From NCBI RefSeq assembly GCF_900111175.1, contig NZ_FOGI01000008.1, positions 186,001 through 250,000 of the forward strand: a stretch of DNA of 64,000 nt. The letters are read 5' to 3'. The DNA is from Actinokineospora terrae. GTDB lineage: Bacteria > Actinomycetota > Actinomycetes > Mycobacteriales > Pseudonocardiaceae. Both the position numbers and the translations under genes were made by a program. Shown here one piece after another: positions 45,645 through 54,554 of this stretch (position 1 is the stretch's first letter; every line of letters starts with the position of its first letter). The notes beneath the pieces were generated by a model. That model saw nothing but the letters and a program-made list of their open reading frames with translations, was not told the DNA's origin and searched no databases.

Positions 45645-46805
45645 TCACCCGAACAGCGGAAGGCGCAGCGCGAACCGGGCACCGGTGCCCGGCCCGTCGC
45701 TGTGCGCGGTCACCGTGCCACCGTGCGCCGAGACCACGCCACGCACGATGGCCAGGCCCAACCCGAGTCCGCCGGTCCTGGTATCGGCCACCCGGGTGAA
45801 GTCCTGGAACAGCACCTCGGTGAGCGCCGGGTCGAAGCCGATCCCGCTGTCCACCACGGCCACCTCGGCCGTGCCCGCGGCCACCACCAGCCCCACCCGC
45901 ACCGGGGTCCCCGCCGAGCTGTACCGGACCGCGTTCGACAGCAGGTTGCCCACGGCCTGCCCGAGCCGCACCGGGTCGCCGAGCACCACGACGGGCTCGT
46001 CCGGCACGGACACGACCACCTCCCGGCCGTGCAGCCCAGGCGGCCCCACCGCGTCGGCGACCACCTCGCGCAGGTCCAGCGGCCGCGGGTCGACCCGCAG
46101 GTTCCCGGTGATCACCCGGCCCGCGTCGAGCAGGTCGTCGGTCATCCGGGTCAACGCGGTCACCTGGCGGTCGAGCACCCCCAGCGCCATGTGCTCGGCG
46201 GCGTCGAGGGACAGCACCTCGGCCGCGGCGCGCAGCGCGCTCAACGGCGTGCGCAGCTCGTGCGCGACCGCGGCGAAGAACCGGTCCTTGGCCTGGTGCT
46301 CGCGCCGCAGCGCCGCCCCGGCCTCGGCGAGCCGGTCGTTGGCCGCCTTGAGCTCGCGGGAGCGGACGAACAGGTCGACCTCCAGCCGCTCCAGCCGCTC
46401 GTCGCTCGGGCGGGCGGCGACCAGCTCGGTGACGTCCTCGGCCCGGTGCAGTATGTAGCGGATGGCGCCGTCCGGGCCGGTCACCGGCGTGTTGACCGGG
46501 CTCCAGTGCCGCTCCTCGAACGCGCCGTCCGGGCCGACCGGGATGTCGTAGCGCTGGATGGGCATCGTGTCGGGCTGCCCGGTGGCGAGCACCGTTTCCA
46601 GCGAACGCCGCAGGTTGCGCACGCCGTCCGCGGTGAGCAGGTCGGGATTGTCCGGGAACGCGGTGAAGATGTGCGTGCCGACCAGTTCCGCGCGTTTCTT
46701 CGCGGTCGCGGCCAGGTACGCGGGATTCACCTCGACGATGACCAGGTCGGGGCCGATCACGAGATAGGGCGACGGCGTGCTCTCGAACAGCAGCCGGAAG
46801 TCCAT
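45645..46805 (-). CDS. Soluble PAS-domain sensor histidine kinase
   Basis: A 386-residue kinase with no membrane helix, so it senses a cytosolic cue. A PAS domain occupies about residues 1-125 (MDFRLLFESTPSPYLVIGPD; family members often bind haem or small ligands). A coiled-coil linker leads to HisKA with AVAHELRTPLSALR (phospho-His near 180), then HATPase_c with GNLLSNAVRYSS (N box), DSGIGFD (G1) and TGGLGLGLAIV (G2). It overlaps the response-regulator stop by one base (TGATG), so the pair is coupled. Confidence 0.92.
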   Translation of the reverse strand: MDFRLLFESTPSPYLVIGPDLVIVEVNPAYLAATAKKRAELVGTHIFTAFPDNPDLLTADGVRNLRRSLETVLATGQPDTMPIQRYDIPVGPDGAFEERHWSPVNTPVTGPDGAIRYILHRAEDVTELVAARPSDERLERLEVDLFVRSRELKAANDRLAEAGAALRREHQAKDRFFAAVAHELRTPLSALRAAAEVLSLDAAEHMALGVLDRQVTALTRMTDDLLDAGRVITGNLRVDPRPLDLREVVADAVGPPGLHGREVVVSVPDEPVVVLGDPVRLGQAVGNLLSNAVRYSSAGTPVRVGLVVAAGTAEVAVVDSGIGFDPALTEVLFQDFTRVADTRTGGLGLGLAIVRGVVSAHGGTVTAHSDGPGTGARFALRLPLFG

Positions 46806-47512
46806 CACGAGTCCAGCCGGTAGCCGAAACCGCGCACGGTCGTGATCCTGGGCTCGGTAACCCCGGCGGCCAGCAGTTTGCGGCGCACCCGGTAGACGTG
46901 TTCGTCCACTGTGGTCGGTGCCTGCCAGCGCGACGACGAGCCCCACACGTGGTCGAGCAGCTGCTCTCGGGAGAAGGTGTGGCCTGGGGCGCTCGCGAGG
47001 AACTCCACCAGCCCGTACTCGCGCGGTGTAAGAGCGATGGGGGTGCCCGCACGGCGGACCTCCCTGGCGCCGGTGTCGATCACCAGGCCGCCGACCCTGA
47101 TCGCGGTCGCCGCGGGCGGCGGGGCGGTGCTGCGGCGCAGCACGGCGCGGATCCTGGCGGCCAGTTCCCGTTGCGAGTAGGGCTTCACGACGTAGTCGTC
47201 GGCGCCGAGCTCGAGCCCGACAACCCGGTCGGCCTCCTCGCCGCGGCCGGTCACCACGATCACCGGCAGCGGGTTGTCACGGCCGCGCACGGCGCGCAGC
47301 AGGTCGAGCCCGTTTCCGTCGGGCAAGCCGAGGTCGAGGACGACCAGGTCGACGTGCTCGGTCTCCAGCAGCCGCAGCCCGGCGCGCACATCCGCCGCGT
47401 GCAGCACCAGGAACCCCTCGCGGACCAGGAAATCCCTGGCCATCGCGGCGAGATCGGGCTCGTCCTCGACGAGCACGACCGCGGGCCGGTCGGATCGGGT
47501 CTCGGATTCCAC
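46805..47512 (-). CDS. OmpR/PhoB-family response regulator
   Basis: A 235-residue regulator. Receiver domain (about 10-125) with acidic pocket VLVEDEPD, phospho-Asp in LVVLDLGLPDGNG and Lys in DYVVKPYS. The C-terminal winged helix (about 140-235) has LTPREYGLVEFLASAPGHTF and ends TTVRGFGYRLDS. GTG 47512 is used; the open frame upstream has no homology. Forms a two-component system with the PAS kinase. Confidence 0.93.
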   Translation of the reverse strand: MESETRSDRPAVVLVEDEPDLAAMARDFLVREGFLVLHAADVRAGLRLLETEHVDLVVLDLGLPDGNGLDLLRAVRGRDNPLPVIVVTGRGEEADRVVGLELGADDYVVKPYSQRELAARIRAVLRRSTAPPPAATAIRVGGLVIDTGAREVRRAGTPIALTPREYGLVEFLASAPGHTFSREQLLDHVWGSSSRWQAPTTVDEHVYRVRRKLLAAGVTEPRITTVRGFGYRLDS

Positions 47513-47666
47513 TCCCCGCCCCGTTGACGAAACGTTGAACTTCCGCAGACAGCGTGGCCAAGGCAGGACGGTATCACTGGGAGAACACACCACGCAGTCC
47601 TCGGGTGACAACCGATCGGGTCATAACCTGAGATCCTTTCCAGAAATGCGAGCGAGGCGCGAAACC

Positions 47667-48374
47667 ATGGCTACGCGAGCACGGCTTGCCGATGTGCTGA
47701 TCGACCTTTCCGACACGCTGGGGTCGGATTTCGACCTGCTGTCCTACCTGCGACGACTCACCGACCACTGCGCCGATCTCGGGGCGGCCGACACCGCGGC
47801 GGTGCTGCTCGCGGACAGCGACGGCACCCTGCGCTCGACGGACCCCCACACGGGCGACGAGCGGCTGACCGACCTGTTCGACGAGCACCACGCGCACGGC
47901 CCCGGCGGGATCGCCTTCGGCACCGCGACGGCCACCGGCGGTCCCGTGACCCGCTGGGCCGGGATCGCCGAGGCGGCCACCGCGGCCGGGTTCCGGCAGG
48001 CGCACGCTGTCCCGATGCGACTGCGCGGCACGCCCTTGGGCGCGGTGTGCCTGTACCGGGTGGCCGACCGGCCGTTCGACGCCGAAGAGATCGCCGCGGT
48101 GCAGGCCGCGGCCGACATGGCTGCGGTCGGGATCAACGCCGAGCGCGCGGTGCGCCAGCGGCAGACCCTGGCCGACCAGCTGCAGGCCGCGCTGGAGAGC
48201 CGGATCCTGATCGAGCAGGCCAAGGGTGTGCTCGCCGAGCGGCACCACCAGCACGTGTCCGAGTCGTTCCGGGAGCTGCGGTCGCTGTCGCGCTCGCACA
48301 ACCTCAAGATCGCCCAGGTCGCCGAGGAGGTCGTGCGCAGCGCCGCGCTGAGCAGGCTCTCGGCCCGCGGTTGA
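47667..48374 (+). CDS. GAF-ANTAR transcription antitermination regulator
   Basis: A 235-residue protein. A GAF domain covers about residues 20-165 (DTAAVLLADSDGTLRSTDPH; AVPMRLRGTPLGAVCLYR). The C-terminal ANTAR domain is LADQLQAALESRILIEQAKG, then HHQHVSESFRELRSLSRSHN. ANTAR proteins bind paired hexaloop RNA stems and prevent termination. Divergent from the two-component operon, so the two signalling modules may be linked. I did not find an obvious dual-hexaloop target in this window. Confidence 0.9.
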   Translation: MATRARLADVLIDLSDTLGSDFDLLSYLRRLTDHCADLGAADTAAVLLADSDGTLRSTDPHTGDERLTDLFDEHHAHGPGGIAFGTATATGGPVTRWAGIAEAATAAGFRQAHAVPMRLRGTPLGAVCLYRVADRPFDAEEIAAVQAAADMAAVGINAERAVRQRQTLADQLQAALESRILIEQAKGVLAERHHQHVSESFRELRSLSRSHNLKIAQVAEEVVRSAALSRLSARG

Positions 48375-48455
48375 GCCGAACGGGGTCGTCGCGCAGCGCG
48401 CGGGCGGTCAGGAGAGGATGACCGGGACCGAGCAAGTCGAAGACGAGGAGCACGC

Positions 48456-48830
48456 ATGGCTCTGCACAAGCCCGAGGTCGACCCGATCGAGGGTGCCGTC
48501 CCCACCGACCTGGAGGTGCAGGACATCACCGTCGGTGACGGTCCCGAGGCCCCCCCCGGCCAGCTGGTGTCGGTGCACTACGTCGGTGTCGCCCACTCCA
48601 CCGGCGAGGAGTTCGACGCGTCCTGGAACCGCGGCGACACCTTCGCCTTCCCGCTCGGCGGGGGCCGGGTCATCGCGGGCTGGGACCGAGGCGTGGCGGG
48701 CATGCGCGTGGGCGGCAGGCGCAGGCTGGTCATCCCGCCGCACCTGGGCTACGGCGACCGCGGCGCGGGCGCGGTGATCAAGCCGGGCGAGACGTTGATC
48801 TTCGTGGTGGACCTGCTCGGCGTCGGCTGA
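48456..48830 (+). CDS. FKBP-type peptidyl-prolyl isomerase
   Basis: A 124-residue single-domain cytosolic FKBP. The family pocket is complete: VSVHYVGVAHSTGEEFDASW, FPLGGGRVIAGWDRGVAGMR and VIPPHLGYGDRGAGAVIKPG. It catalyses cis-trans isomerisation at Pro and assists folding. GAGGAG precedes the ATG. Confidence 0.95.
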   Translation: MALHKPEVDPIEGAVPTDLEVQDITVGDGPEAPPGQLVSVHYVGVAHSTGEEFDASWNRGDTFAFPLGGGRVIAGWDRGVAGMRVGGRRRLVIPPHLGYGDRGAGAVIKPGETLIFVVDLLGVG

Positions 48831-48842
48831 GCACCAGCACCT

Positions 48843-48879
48843 CCCCGTCCGGCACCGGTCTGAACGGTGCCGGGCGGGG
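48843..48879. terminator. Bidirectional terminator after FKBP gene
   Basis: Stem CCCCGTCCGGCACCG / CGGTGCCGGGCGGGG (one G-T type mismatch) with a 7-base loop between the convergent FKBP and hydrolase genes. Confidence 0.75.
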
Positions 48880-48888
48880 GATCCACCG

Positions 48889-49575
48889 CTAGCGCAAGTA
48901 CTCCAGCAGCACCGCGACCGCCGCCGGGTCCTCTACATGCGCGTTGTGCCCCACGCCAGGTAGGACTACCGGGTTCGGCACGAGGGTCCGCAGGTGCTCA
49001 ACCGGCGACATCACGTCCTGCTCCCCCGCCGCCAGCGTGACCCTCGCCCGCGCGGCCGCGAGCAGACCGGGCAGGTCCGGCCGTCCGACCGCGAACGCCC
49101 GCTGGTCGACCGCCGCGCGCCACCCGCCGCCCGCCTCCACCGCGGGGCCTGCGGGGAGACCGGCCAGTTTCCCGGCCCACGACTCGGCTTCCGCGCGGGT
49201 CTCGAACACCTTCGGCGGCTTGCCGCCCAGCGCCCGGCCCTTGGCCAGCTCGTCCGGCGACCAGCTGAGCTTCACCCCGAGCGCGACCACCGACTCGACC
49301 CTGATCCCGAACCAGCCCGACGCCAGCGCCAGGGCCACCACCCCGCCGAGGGAGTGGCCGAGCACCGCGACGGGCCGGTCGGGGTCGAGGTCGGCGGCGA
49401 CGCGGGCGGCCAGCGCGCCGAAGCTGTAGCGCTCCAGCGGGGCGGCCGCGCCGTGGCCCGCGAGATCGGGTGCGACGACCGGACCGTCCCACTGGGCGGC
49501 CGCGTCCAGGCCGTCCCACAGCGCGCCGCTGCCCGCCAGACCGTGCAGCAGGACCAGGGTCGGGTGTTCAGTCAC
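48889..49575 (-). CDS. Alpha/beta-fold hydrolase
   Basis: A 228-residue hydrolase. Oxyanion motif LLHGLAGSG at about residue 10, nucleophile elbow GHSLGG near residue 74, acid in AAGEQDVMSP and His in GVGHNAHVEDP. Comparable with esterases or MenH-like enzymes; substrate unknown. GTG start 49575. Confidence 0.88.
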   Translation of the reverse strand: MTEHPTLVLLHGLAGSGALWDGLDAAAQWDGPVVAPDLAGHGAAAPLERYSFGALAARVAADLDPDRPVAVLGHSLGGVVALALASGWFGIRVESVVALGVKLSWSPDELAKGRALGGKPPKVFETRAEAESWAGKLAGLPAGPAVEAGGGWRAAVDQRAFAVGRPDLPGLLAAARARVTLAAGEQDVMSPVEHLRTLVPNPVVLPGVGHNAHVEDPAAVAVLLEYLR

Positions 49576-49598
49576 GGCCCCGATCTTGCCCTACGGGG

Positions 49599-50132
49599 TC
49601 AGCAACCGCCGCAGTTGTAGTAGGTGACGTCCCAGTGGTCGCTCTCCAGGTAGTAGATGTTGCCGCTGCCCGAGCGCCACTGGTTGCCGCCGATGGAGGT
49701 GAAGGTGCCCTTGATGTAGTTGGTGAGGCAGCTGCTCAGGGCGAAGTCGAGCTTGTAGCCGTTGTAGTGGCTGTAGGTGCCGCTGGCGTGGCCGACCTCG
49801 GTGCCGCCGGTGACGTTGAGGGCGCAGCCGGTGGCGCCCTTGAGGGTCTGGGCGCCCTGGATGGTGGCGAGGTTGACCTGCTCGAACGAGGTGCAGTTCG
49901 GCCTGGTCCGGTCGCTGCAGCCGCCGCTGGAGGACCAGGTGATGTTCGACGACCGAAGCCGGGAGGCGGCGTCGCTGTGCGAGAGCTTGGTGACCAGCGC
50001 CGAGGCGGTCGCGGCGGCGGGGGTCGAGATCGGGTCGTGCTCCGGAGCGGTCTGGGCGCTCGCGGTGGTGGCCAAGAGCAGGGCGGTGGCGGTAGCGGCC
50101 AGGACGGCGGCCGCACGGGCGAGAACGCGCAT
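49599..50132 (-). CDS. Secreted M15-like (D-Ala-D-Ala carboxypeptidase fold) protein
   Basis: A 177-residue exported protein. Signal peptide MRVLARAAAVLAATATALLL, cleavage near ASA-Q. The mature part has the M15/hedgehog-like zinc pattern: SHYNGYKLDFAL (HxxxxxxD) and SDHWDVTYY (HW motif), plus six Cys likely forming disulfides. A role in peptidoglycan binding or trimming is inferred. The second Zn-His of active enzymes is hard to confirm. Confidence 0.7.
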   Translation of the reverse strand: MRVLARAAAVLAATATALLLATTASAQTAPEHDPISTPAAATASALVTKLSHSDAASRLRSSNITWSSSGGCSDRTRPNCTSFEQVNLATIQGAQTLKGATGCALNVTGGTEVGHASGTYSHYNGYKLDFALSSCLTNYIKGTFTSIGGNQWRSGSGNIYYLESDHWDVTYYNCGGC

Positions 50133-50230
50133 GGGGGACCTTTCGCCGGGGACTGGGAATGATCAACTCCAGCGGGTAGCGTAATGGTCACCGACGGGAA
50201 AACCCAGCAAGTGTACGGAAACTTTCCCAC

Positions 50231-51643
50231 TCAGCCGCCTTGCGGCACCCGTCGCGCCATCCGCAGGTCGCGCACCGCGAGCGCGAACGCGACGGCGACG
50301 AGGGTGACGGCGGCGAACAGCGCCACCGCGATCGCCGCCGGGTAGCGGCCGGTCCCGCCGAGCACGGCGTAGAACACCGCCGCCAGGGTCGCCGTGCCCA
50401 CCGCGGTGCCGATCCGCTGACCGGTCTGCAGCACCCCGCCCGCGACGCCGGCCAGCCGGTTGGGCACCGACGTGAGCGTCAGCGTCGTGTTCGGGGAGAT
50501 CACCGCCCCGCCGCCGACGCCCGCGAGCACCATCGGGACCGCGATCCACGCGCCTGCCGCGTTCCCGGGCACCACCAGGAGCACGACCGCGACCGCCGCC
50601 AGCCCGACCCCGACCGCGGTGAGCCCCAGCACCGTGATCAGCCGCCCCCACCGGTCGACCAGCCTGCCCGCGACGGCGGCCGCCACCGCGGACCCGATCG
50701 CGAACGGCGTGACGGCCAGCCCGGACTCCAGCGGCGTGTACCCGAGCCCCGCCTGGAAGAACACGGCGAACACCAGCCAGATCCCGGAGAACCCGCAGAA
50801 GTAGGCGAGCCCAATCCCGGCGCCCGCGACGTAGCCGGGGGTCTCGGTGAACAACCTCAGGTCGAGCAGCGGCGCCCGCCCGCGGCGCACGAGGTGCCGC
50901 TCCCAGCGGAGGAACAGCCATCCCAGCGCGATGGCGAGCGGGAACAGCCACCACAGGCTGGTCAGTCCGCCGCTGTCCGCTCTGACCAGGGGCAAGAGGA
51001 CGGCCAAGACGGTCGCGCCGAGGAGTAGGGCGCCGACCAGGTCGATGTCGGCTCGTCCGGTGGGACGGTCTTTGGGGAGTAAGCGCATCGCGAGGACCAA
51101 GGCGACGAGGCCGATGGGCAGGTTGACGTAGAACACCCACGGCCAACCTTGCGGATCGCCGAACCAGGCAAGGATCAAACCGCCCGCGATGGGGCCAACA
51201 GCGGTCGAGATACCGATCGTCGCGCCGAGCACCCCGAACGCCTTGCCGCGCTCGGCGCCTTGGAAGAGGTCTTGGATCAGGCCGGAGTTCTGCGGGGTGA
51301 GCAGTCCGCCCGCGAGGCCCTGCGCGAGCCTGGCCAGCACCAACCAGGTGAGGTTCGGCGCGGCACCCGCCAACGCGCTCGTCAACACGAACACCGACAA
51401 CGCGACGAGGAACATCCGCCGCCTCCCCAACGCGTCACCCAACCTGCCGCCCGCGACCAGCGACAGCCCGAAGGTCAGCGCGTAGCCGGAGACGACCCAC
51501 TGGATCCCACCCGCCCCCGCCCCGAGATCGGCCTGCATGGACGGCAACGCGACATTGACGATGCTCACGTCGAGCAAACTCATGAACCCAGCGGCCTGCG
51601 TAACCGCAAGCGCCCGCCACCGCCGGGGATCGGGGTCAGTCAC
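50231..51643 (-). CDS. DHA2-family MFS drug exporter (EmrB/QacA type)
   Basis: A 470-residue, 14-helix antiporter. Signature GFMSLLDVSIVNVALPSM in helix 1, GGRLGDALGRRRMF (motif A), and motif C-like GPIAGGLILAWFG. Substrates are typically cationic drugs or secondary metabolites. No regulator is adjacent. GTG start 51643. Confidence 0.92.
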   Translation of the reverse strand: MTDPDPRRWRALAVTQAAGFMSLLDVSIVNVALPSMQADLGAGAGGIQWVVSGYALTFGLSLVAGGRLGDALGRRRMFLVALSVFVLTSALAGAAPNLTWLVLARLAQGLAGGLLTPQNSGLIQDLFQGAERGKAFGVLGATIGISTAVGPIAGGLILAWFGDPQGWPWVFYVNLPIGLVALVLAMRLLPKDRPTGRADIDLVGALLLGATVLAVLLPLVRADSGGLTSLWWLFPLAIALGWLFLRWERHLVRRGRAPLLDLRLFTETPGYVAGAGIGLAYFCGFSGIWLVFAVFFQAGLGYTPLESGLAVTPFAIGSAVAAAVAGRLVDRWGRLITVLGLTAVGVGLAAVAVVLLVVPGNAAGAWIAVPMVLAGVGGGAVISPNTTLTLTSVPNRLAGVAGGVLQTGQRIGTAVGTATLAAVFYAVLGGTGRYPAAIAVALFAAVTLVAVAFALAVRDLRMARRVPQGG

Positions 51644-51771
51644 CCCATCGTCCTACCCCTCTCCCGCACCTCCTGCACAACGCCGCTGGTCCCGGTTCTG
51701 GGGCGGCGAGCTTGGCGGGGGGCTGGGGTAGCCGCGGCAGGTGGGTGGTTGCGCTGCCGTGCCGCGGGGGC

Positions 51772-52827
51772 TCAGGGCAGGTGGACGGGAACGCCGCGTT
51801 CGGCGGAGGTGAAGGTTGCGGTGATGACGTCGGCGACGTCGGCGGTTTGGGGTGGGGGGACGGGGTTGGGGCCGTTGTCGTGGAGGCAGGTGGCCAGGGC
51901 TGTGTAGAAGCCCAGGTAGTCGCCGTCGAGGGTGGGGACTCGGGTGTCGCCGGAGGCGGTGGTGAGCGTGCCCCACTGCGACTCCGGGTACGCGCCGAAG
52001 CCGGGCTCGGTGGGGGCGTGGCCTGCGCGGGAGGCCGCTTCCTGGGGGTCGAGGCCCCAGCAGTGGTAGCCGATGTCCGGGCCCGCGACGGCGAAGCGGG
52101 GGCCGACCGGGGCGGAGGCCTTGCTGACGCGCAGGTAGGAGCGGACGCCCGAGGGGTGGGTGAGCAGGATCGTCGCGTCCTCCGGGGCGGGGGCGCCCGG
52201 GCGGGTCGCGTGGACCTCGGTGTAGACGGTCTGGGGGCGGCCGAACAGGACGATGGCCTGGTCGACGAGGTGGCTGCCCAGATCGTAGCGGATGTCGGCG
52301 AGGTCGGCCGGGTCGGCGCTGCCCTTCCAGCCGGGTTTCACGGGGGCCGCCGCGCGTTCGAAGCGGGACTCGAAGCGGGTCACACCGGCCAGCTCGCCGG
52401 ACTCCACCAGCTGCCGGACGGTGCGGAAGTCGCCGTCCCAGCGCCGGTTCTGGAACGTGGTGAACACCCGGCCGACGCGGCGCGCGGTGGCGGCCAGGTC
52501 CCGGACCTGCTGACCGGTCGCGGCGGCGGGTTTGTCGACGACGACCGAGAGCCCGGCGGTCAACGCGGTCGTGGCCTGGTCGTAGTGGTACCGGTTCGGC
52601 GAAGCGACCACCGCGAGGTCGTAGTCGCCAGCTCGCCGCCACAGGTCGTCCGTCGACTCGATCACATCGGCGTCCGGGTAGCGCTGTCTCACGGCGGCAG
52701 CCCTGCCCTCGTCCCCCGTGACTACCGCGGCCAACCGCAGACCCGGCGTCGCGGCGATGAACGGGGCGTGGAACGCGCTGCCCGCCAGCCCGTACCCGAT
52801 CAGGGCCACCCTCGCCTCGGTCGACAT
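51772..52827 (-). CDS. Gfo/Idh/MocA-family oxidoreductase
   Basis: A 351-residue NAD(P)-dependent sugar/inositol dehydrogenase-type enzyme. N-terminal Rossmann fold with GYGLAGSAFHAPFI, VVDKPAA replacing the usual EKP, and the C-terminal domain with YDLGSHLVDQAIVLFG (active-site Asp/His). ATG 52827 is chosen because GGGAGGA is 6 bases upstream. Substrate unknown. Confidence 0.9.
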   Translation of the reverse strand: MSTEARVALIGYGLAGSAFHAPFIAATPGLRLAAVVTGDEGRAAAVRQRYPDADVIESTDDLWRRAGDYDLAVVASPNRYHYDQATTALTAGLSVVVDKPAAATGQQVRDLAATARRVGRVFTTFQNRRWDGDFRTVRQLVESGELAGVTRFESRFERAAAPVKPGWKGSADPADLADIRYDLGSHLVDQAIVLFGRPQTVYTEVHATRPGAPAPEDATILLTHPSGVRSYLRVSKASAPVGPRFAVAGPDIGYHCWGLDPQEAASRAGHAPTEPGFGAYPESQWGTLTTASGDTRVPTLDGDYLGFYTALATCLHDNGPNPVPPPQTADVADVITATFTSAERGVPVHLP

Positions 52828-52845
52828 CCGCACTCCTCCCGCCGG

Positions 52846-53925
52846 TTACTGGTGGGTACCGCGCCGCGGCGGCATCCCAAACCCGCCACTGCCTGCCGAC
52901 ACACCCCGCATGGCCGCTTCCTTACGACGCCACGGGTGCACAGCTTGGTACACGCAGAGCATCGCCCACAGCTCTTGCGCCACGCCGTGCGGATCCTGCG
53001 ACCGCAGCGCGACCGGCCCCGCCTCCAGCGATTCGAACAGCGCCTCGAACCGCCACCTGGTGCGGTGCAGCGCCGCGAGCTCGGCGGCGGGCGCCTGGTC
53101 GGGGTCGAGCAGCGTGGTGACCAATACGGCGTCCGGTGCCTGGAGCACGCGCACCGCCAGCGAGTCGGTGACCGGGTCGCCGTCGGCGAGCATCCTGGAC
53201 AGGAACGAGCCGTCCGGCAGCACGTGCAGCCGGGGCAGGGTGATCGGCGCGCGCGCCCGCCACAGCAGGTCAGCGCCCCGGTTGGCCGCCGCGCGCCACA
53301 GGTCCTGCTCGCCTGCGCTGCGGTGCGCGACCACCAGCGTGCCCGGGCTGATCGTGTCGAGCACCCGCGCACCGAGCTCTTCGCGCGGCGAGCCGACGGC
53401 GACGTCGAGCAGCGACCCGGTGTCGTGGCCCGCCAGCACCGACACCCGGACCTTGGAGTGGTCGAACGCGGCGAGGTTGGCCGCGGTGTCGGGGATGTCG
53501 ACGACGCCCGCGTCGAGGGTGCAGACCCGCATGCCGCGCCAGCGCGCCGCCTCGGCCCGGTCGGCGGCGGCGCGGCCGAGGAACAGCCTGCGCATCACGT
53601 CGGGGCCCAGCCGCTTGCGGGCCTTGGTGATCGACCCGGTGCTCGGCGCCGACCGGGTGCCGGTGGCCACGCCTGCCCAGCGCATACCCGCGGTCAGCCT
53701 GGCCAGGACCGCGTCGTACCCGGCGCCGCCGAAGAGCCATAAGGCGAGGGTGAAGTAGACCATTGTCCGCGCGGGCAGGGCGCGGGAGCGCTGTTCGCGC
53801 GCGCCCGCCGCGTCGATCGCGGCGTCGACCTCCTCGGGCGGGAACGCCTTGAGCAGCATGCCGATCGCGACCCGGTCGGACAAACGGTCCCGCGACGCCT
53901 TAGCCGCACGTGTAATTCCGCCCAC
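52846..53925 (-). CDS. IS4-family transposase-like protein, probably inactive or domesticated
   Basis: A 359-residue protein. The first 85 residues match the IS4 N-terminal domain (DRVAIGMLLKAFPPEEVDAA; MVYFTLALWLFGGAGYDAVL). The DDE core follows: the first Asp is kept in VCTLDAGVVDIPDT, but the segment that normally reads ADRGF or ADRN is AHRSAGEQDLW, so the second catalytic Asp appears to be His. A possible Glu is in HRTRWRFEALFESLEAG. No terminal inverted repeats or target duplications are evident around it. Only 18 bp separate it from the oxidoreductase start. Confidence 0.8.
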   Translation of the reverse strand: MGGITRAAKASRDRLSDRVAIGMLLKAFPPEEVDAAIDAAGAREQRSRALPARTMVYFTLALWLFGGAGYDAVLARLTAGMRWAGVATGTRSAPSTGSITKARKRLGPDVMRRLFLGRAAADRAEAARWRGMRVCTLDAGVVDIPDTAANLAAFDHSKVRVSVLAGHDTGSLLDVAVGSPREELGARVLDTISPGTLVVAHRSAGEQDLWRAAANRGADLLWRARAPITLPRLHVLPDGSFLSRMLADGDPVTDSLAVRVLQAPDAVLVTTLLDPDQAPAAELAALHRTRWRFEALFESLEAGPVALRSQDPHGVAQELWAMLCVYQAVHPWRRKEAAMRGVSAGSGGFGMPPRRGTHQ

Positions 53926-54161
53926 AGAAAGGACCCCTCACCCAAGCCTACTTAAGGAAGTAACGACCAGTCGATCTTGTCGACGAGTGCGGCGACATGA
54001 ATAGCATCGGGGAGCACCCGAGCGCCAGAGGCCCCGGACCGCGAGACAATTCCGGAAGACCTACCCTCGGAATCGCCCGGTTCGTCGACCTCGGGTCGGG
54101 CCGCGTTTTCCCTACACCCATTCGGCGGGTAAACCAGGCCGCCGAGAAGGAGTGATCCGAC

Positions 54162-54554
54162 ATGTCCGCAAAGTCCTTCGCTGTCGCGGCTGTGTGCGCC
54201 GCGGTGGCCGCGCTGGCTCCCGCGACGACCGCCGACGCGACCATAGCCCCGGTCGGCGCAGGCTTCGTACTGACCGTCCAGCGCGCGGGTGAACTGCCCA
54301 GACTCGCGGTGCTGCAGTGCTCGCCCGACGGCGGCACCCACCTCGAGGCGCGGACCGCGTGCGCGCAACTCTCGCAGGTCAACGGCAGGTTCGAGAAGCT
54401 CAACGTGCGGCCGGACTCGATGTGCACGCTGGAGTACGACCCGGTGACGGTGACCGCGTACGGCTGGTGGGGTCGCAAGCCGGTGCATTACCGCCAGGTG
54501 TTCGGCAACGGCTGCGCGCTGCGCGTGGCGACCGGCAGCGTGTTCGCCATCTGA
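54162..54554 (+). CDS. Secreted SSI-family subtilisin inhibitor
   Basis: A 130-residue exported inhibitor of serine proteases. Signal peptide about residues 1-27 (MSAKSFAVAAVCAAVAALAP). The mature domain has the SSI pattern LQCSPDGGTHLEARTACAQL and EYDPVTVTAYGWWGR, with the four Cys (53, 67, 88, 118) that form the two SSI disulfides. Aligning C-P-M-V-Y-D-P of SSI with C-T-L-E-Y-D-P puts Leu 90 at P1 and Glu 91 at P1-prime, which suggests a chymotrypsin/subtilisin-type target. GAGAAGGAG precedes the ATG. Confidence 0.92.
   Translation: MSAKSFAVAAVCAAVAALAPATTADATIAPVGAGFVLTVQRAGELPRLAVLQCSPDGGTHLEARTACAQLSQVNGRFEKLNVRPDSMCTLEYDPVTVTAYGWWGRKPVHYRQVFGNGCALRVATGSVFAI

Noticed and set aside
52846..53925. 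Complete, mobile IS element
   Set aside because: No inverted repeats or target-site duplications were found and a catalytic Asp is apparently missing.
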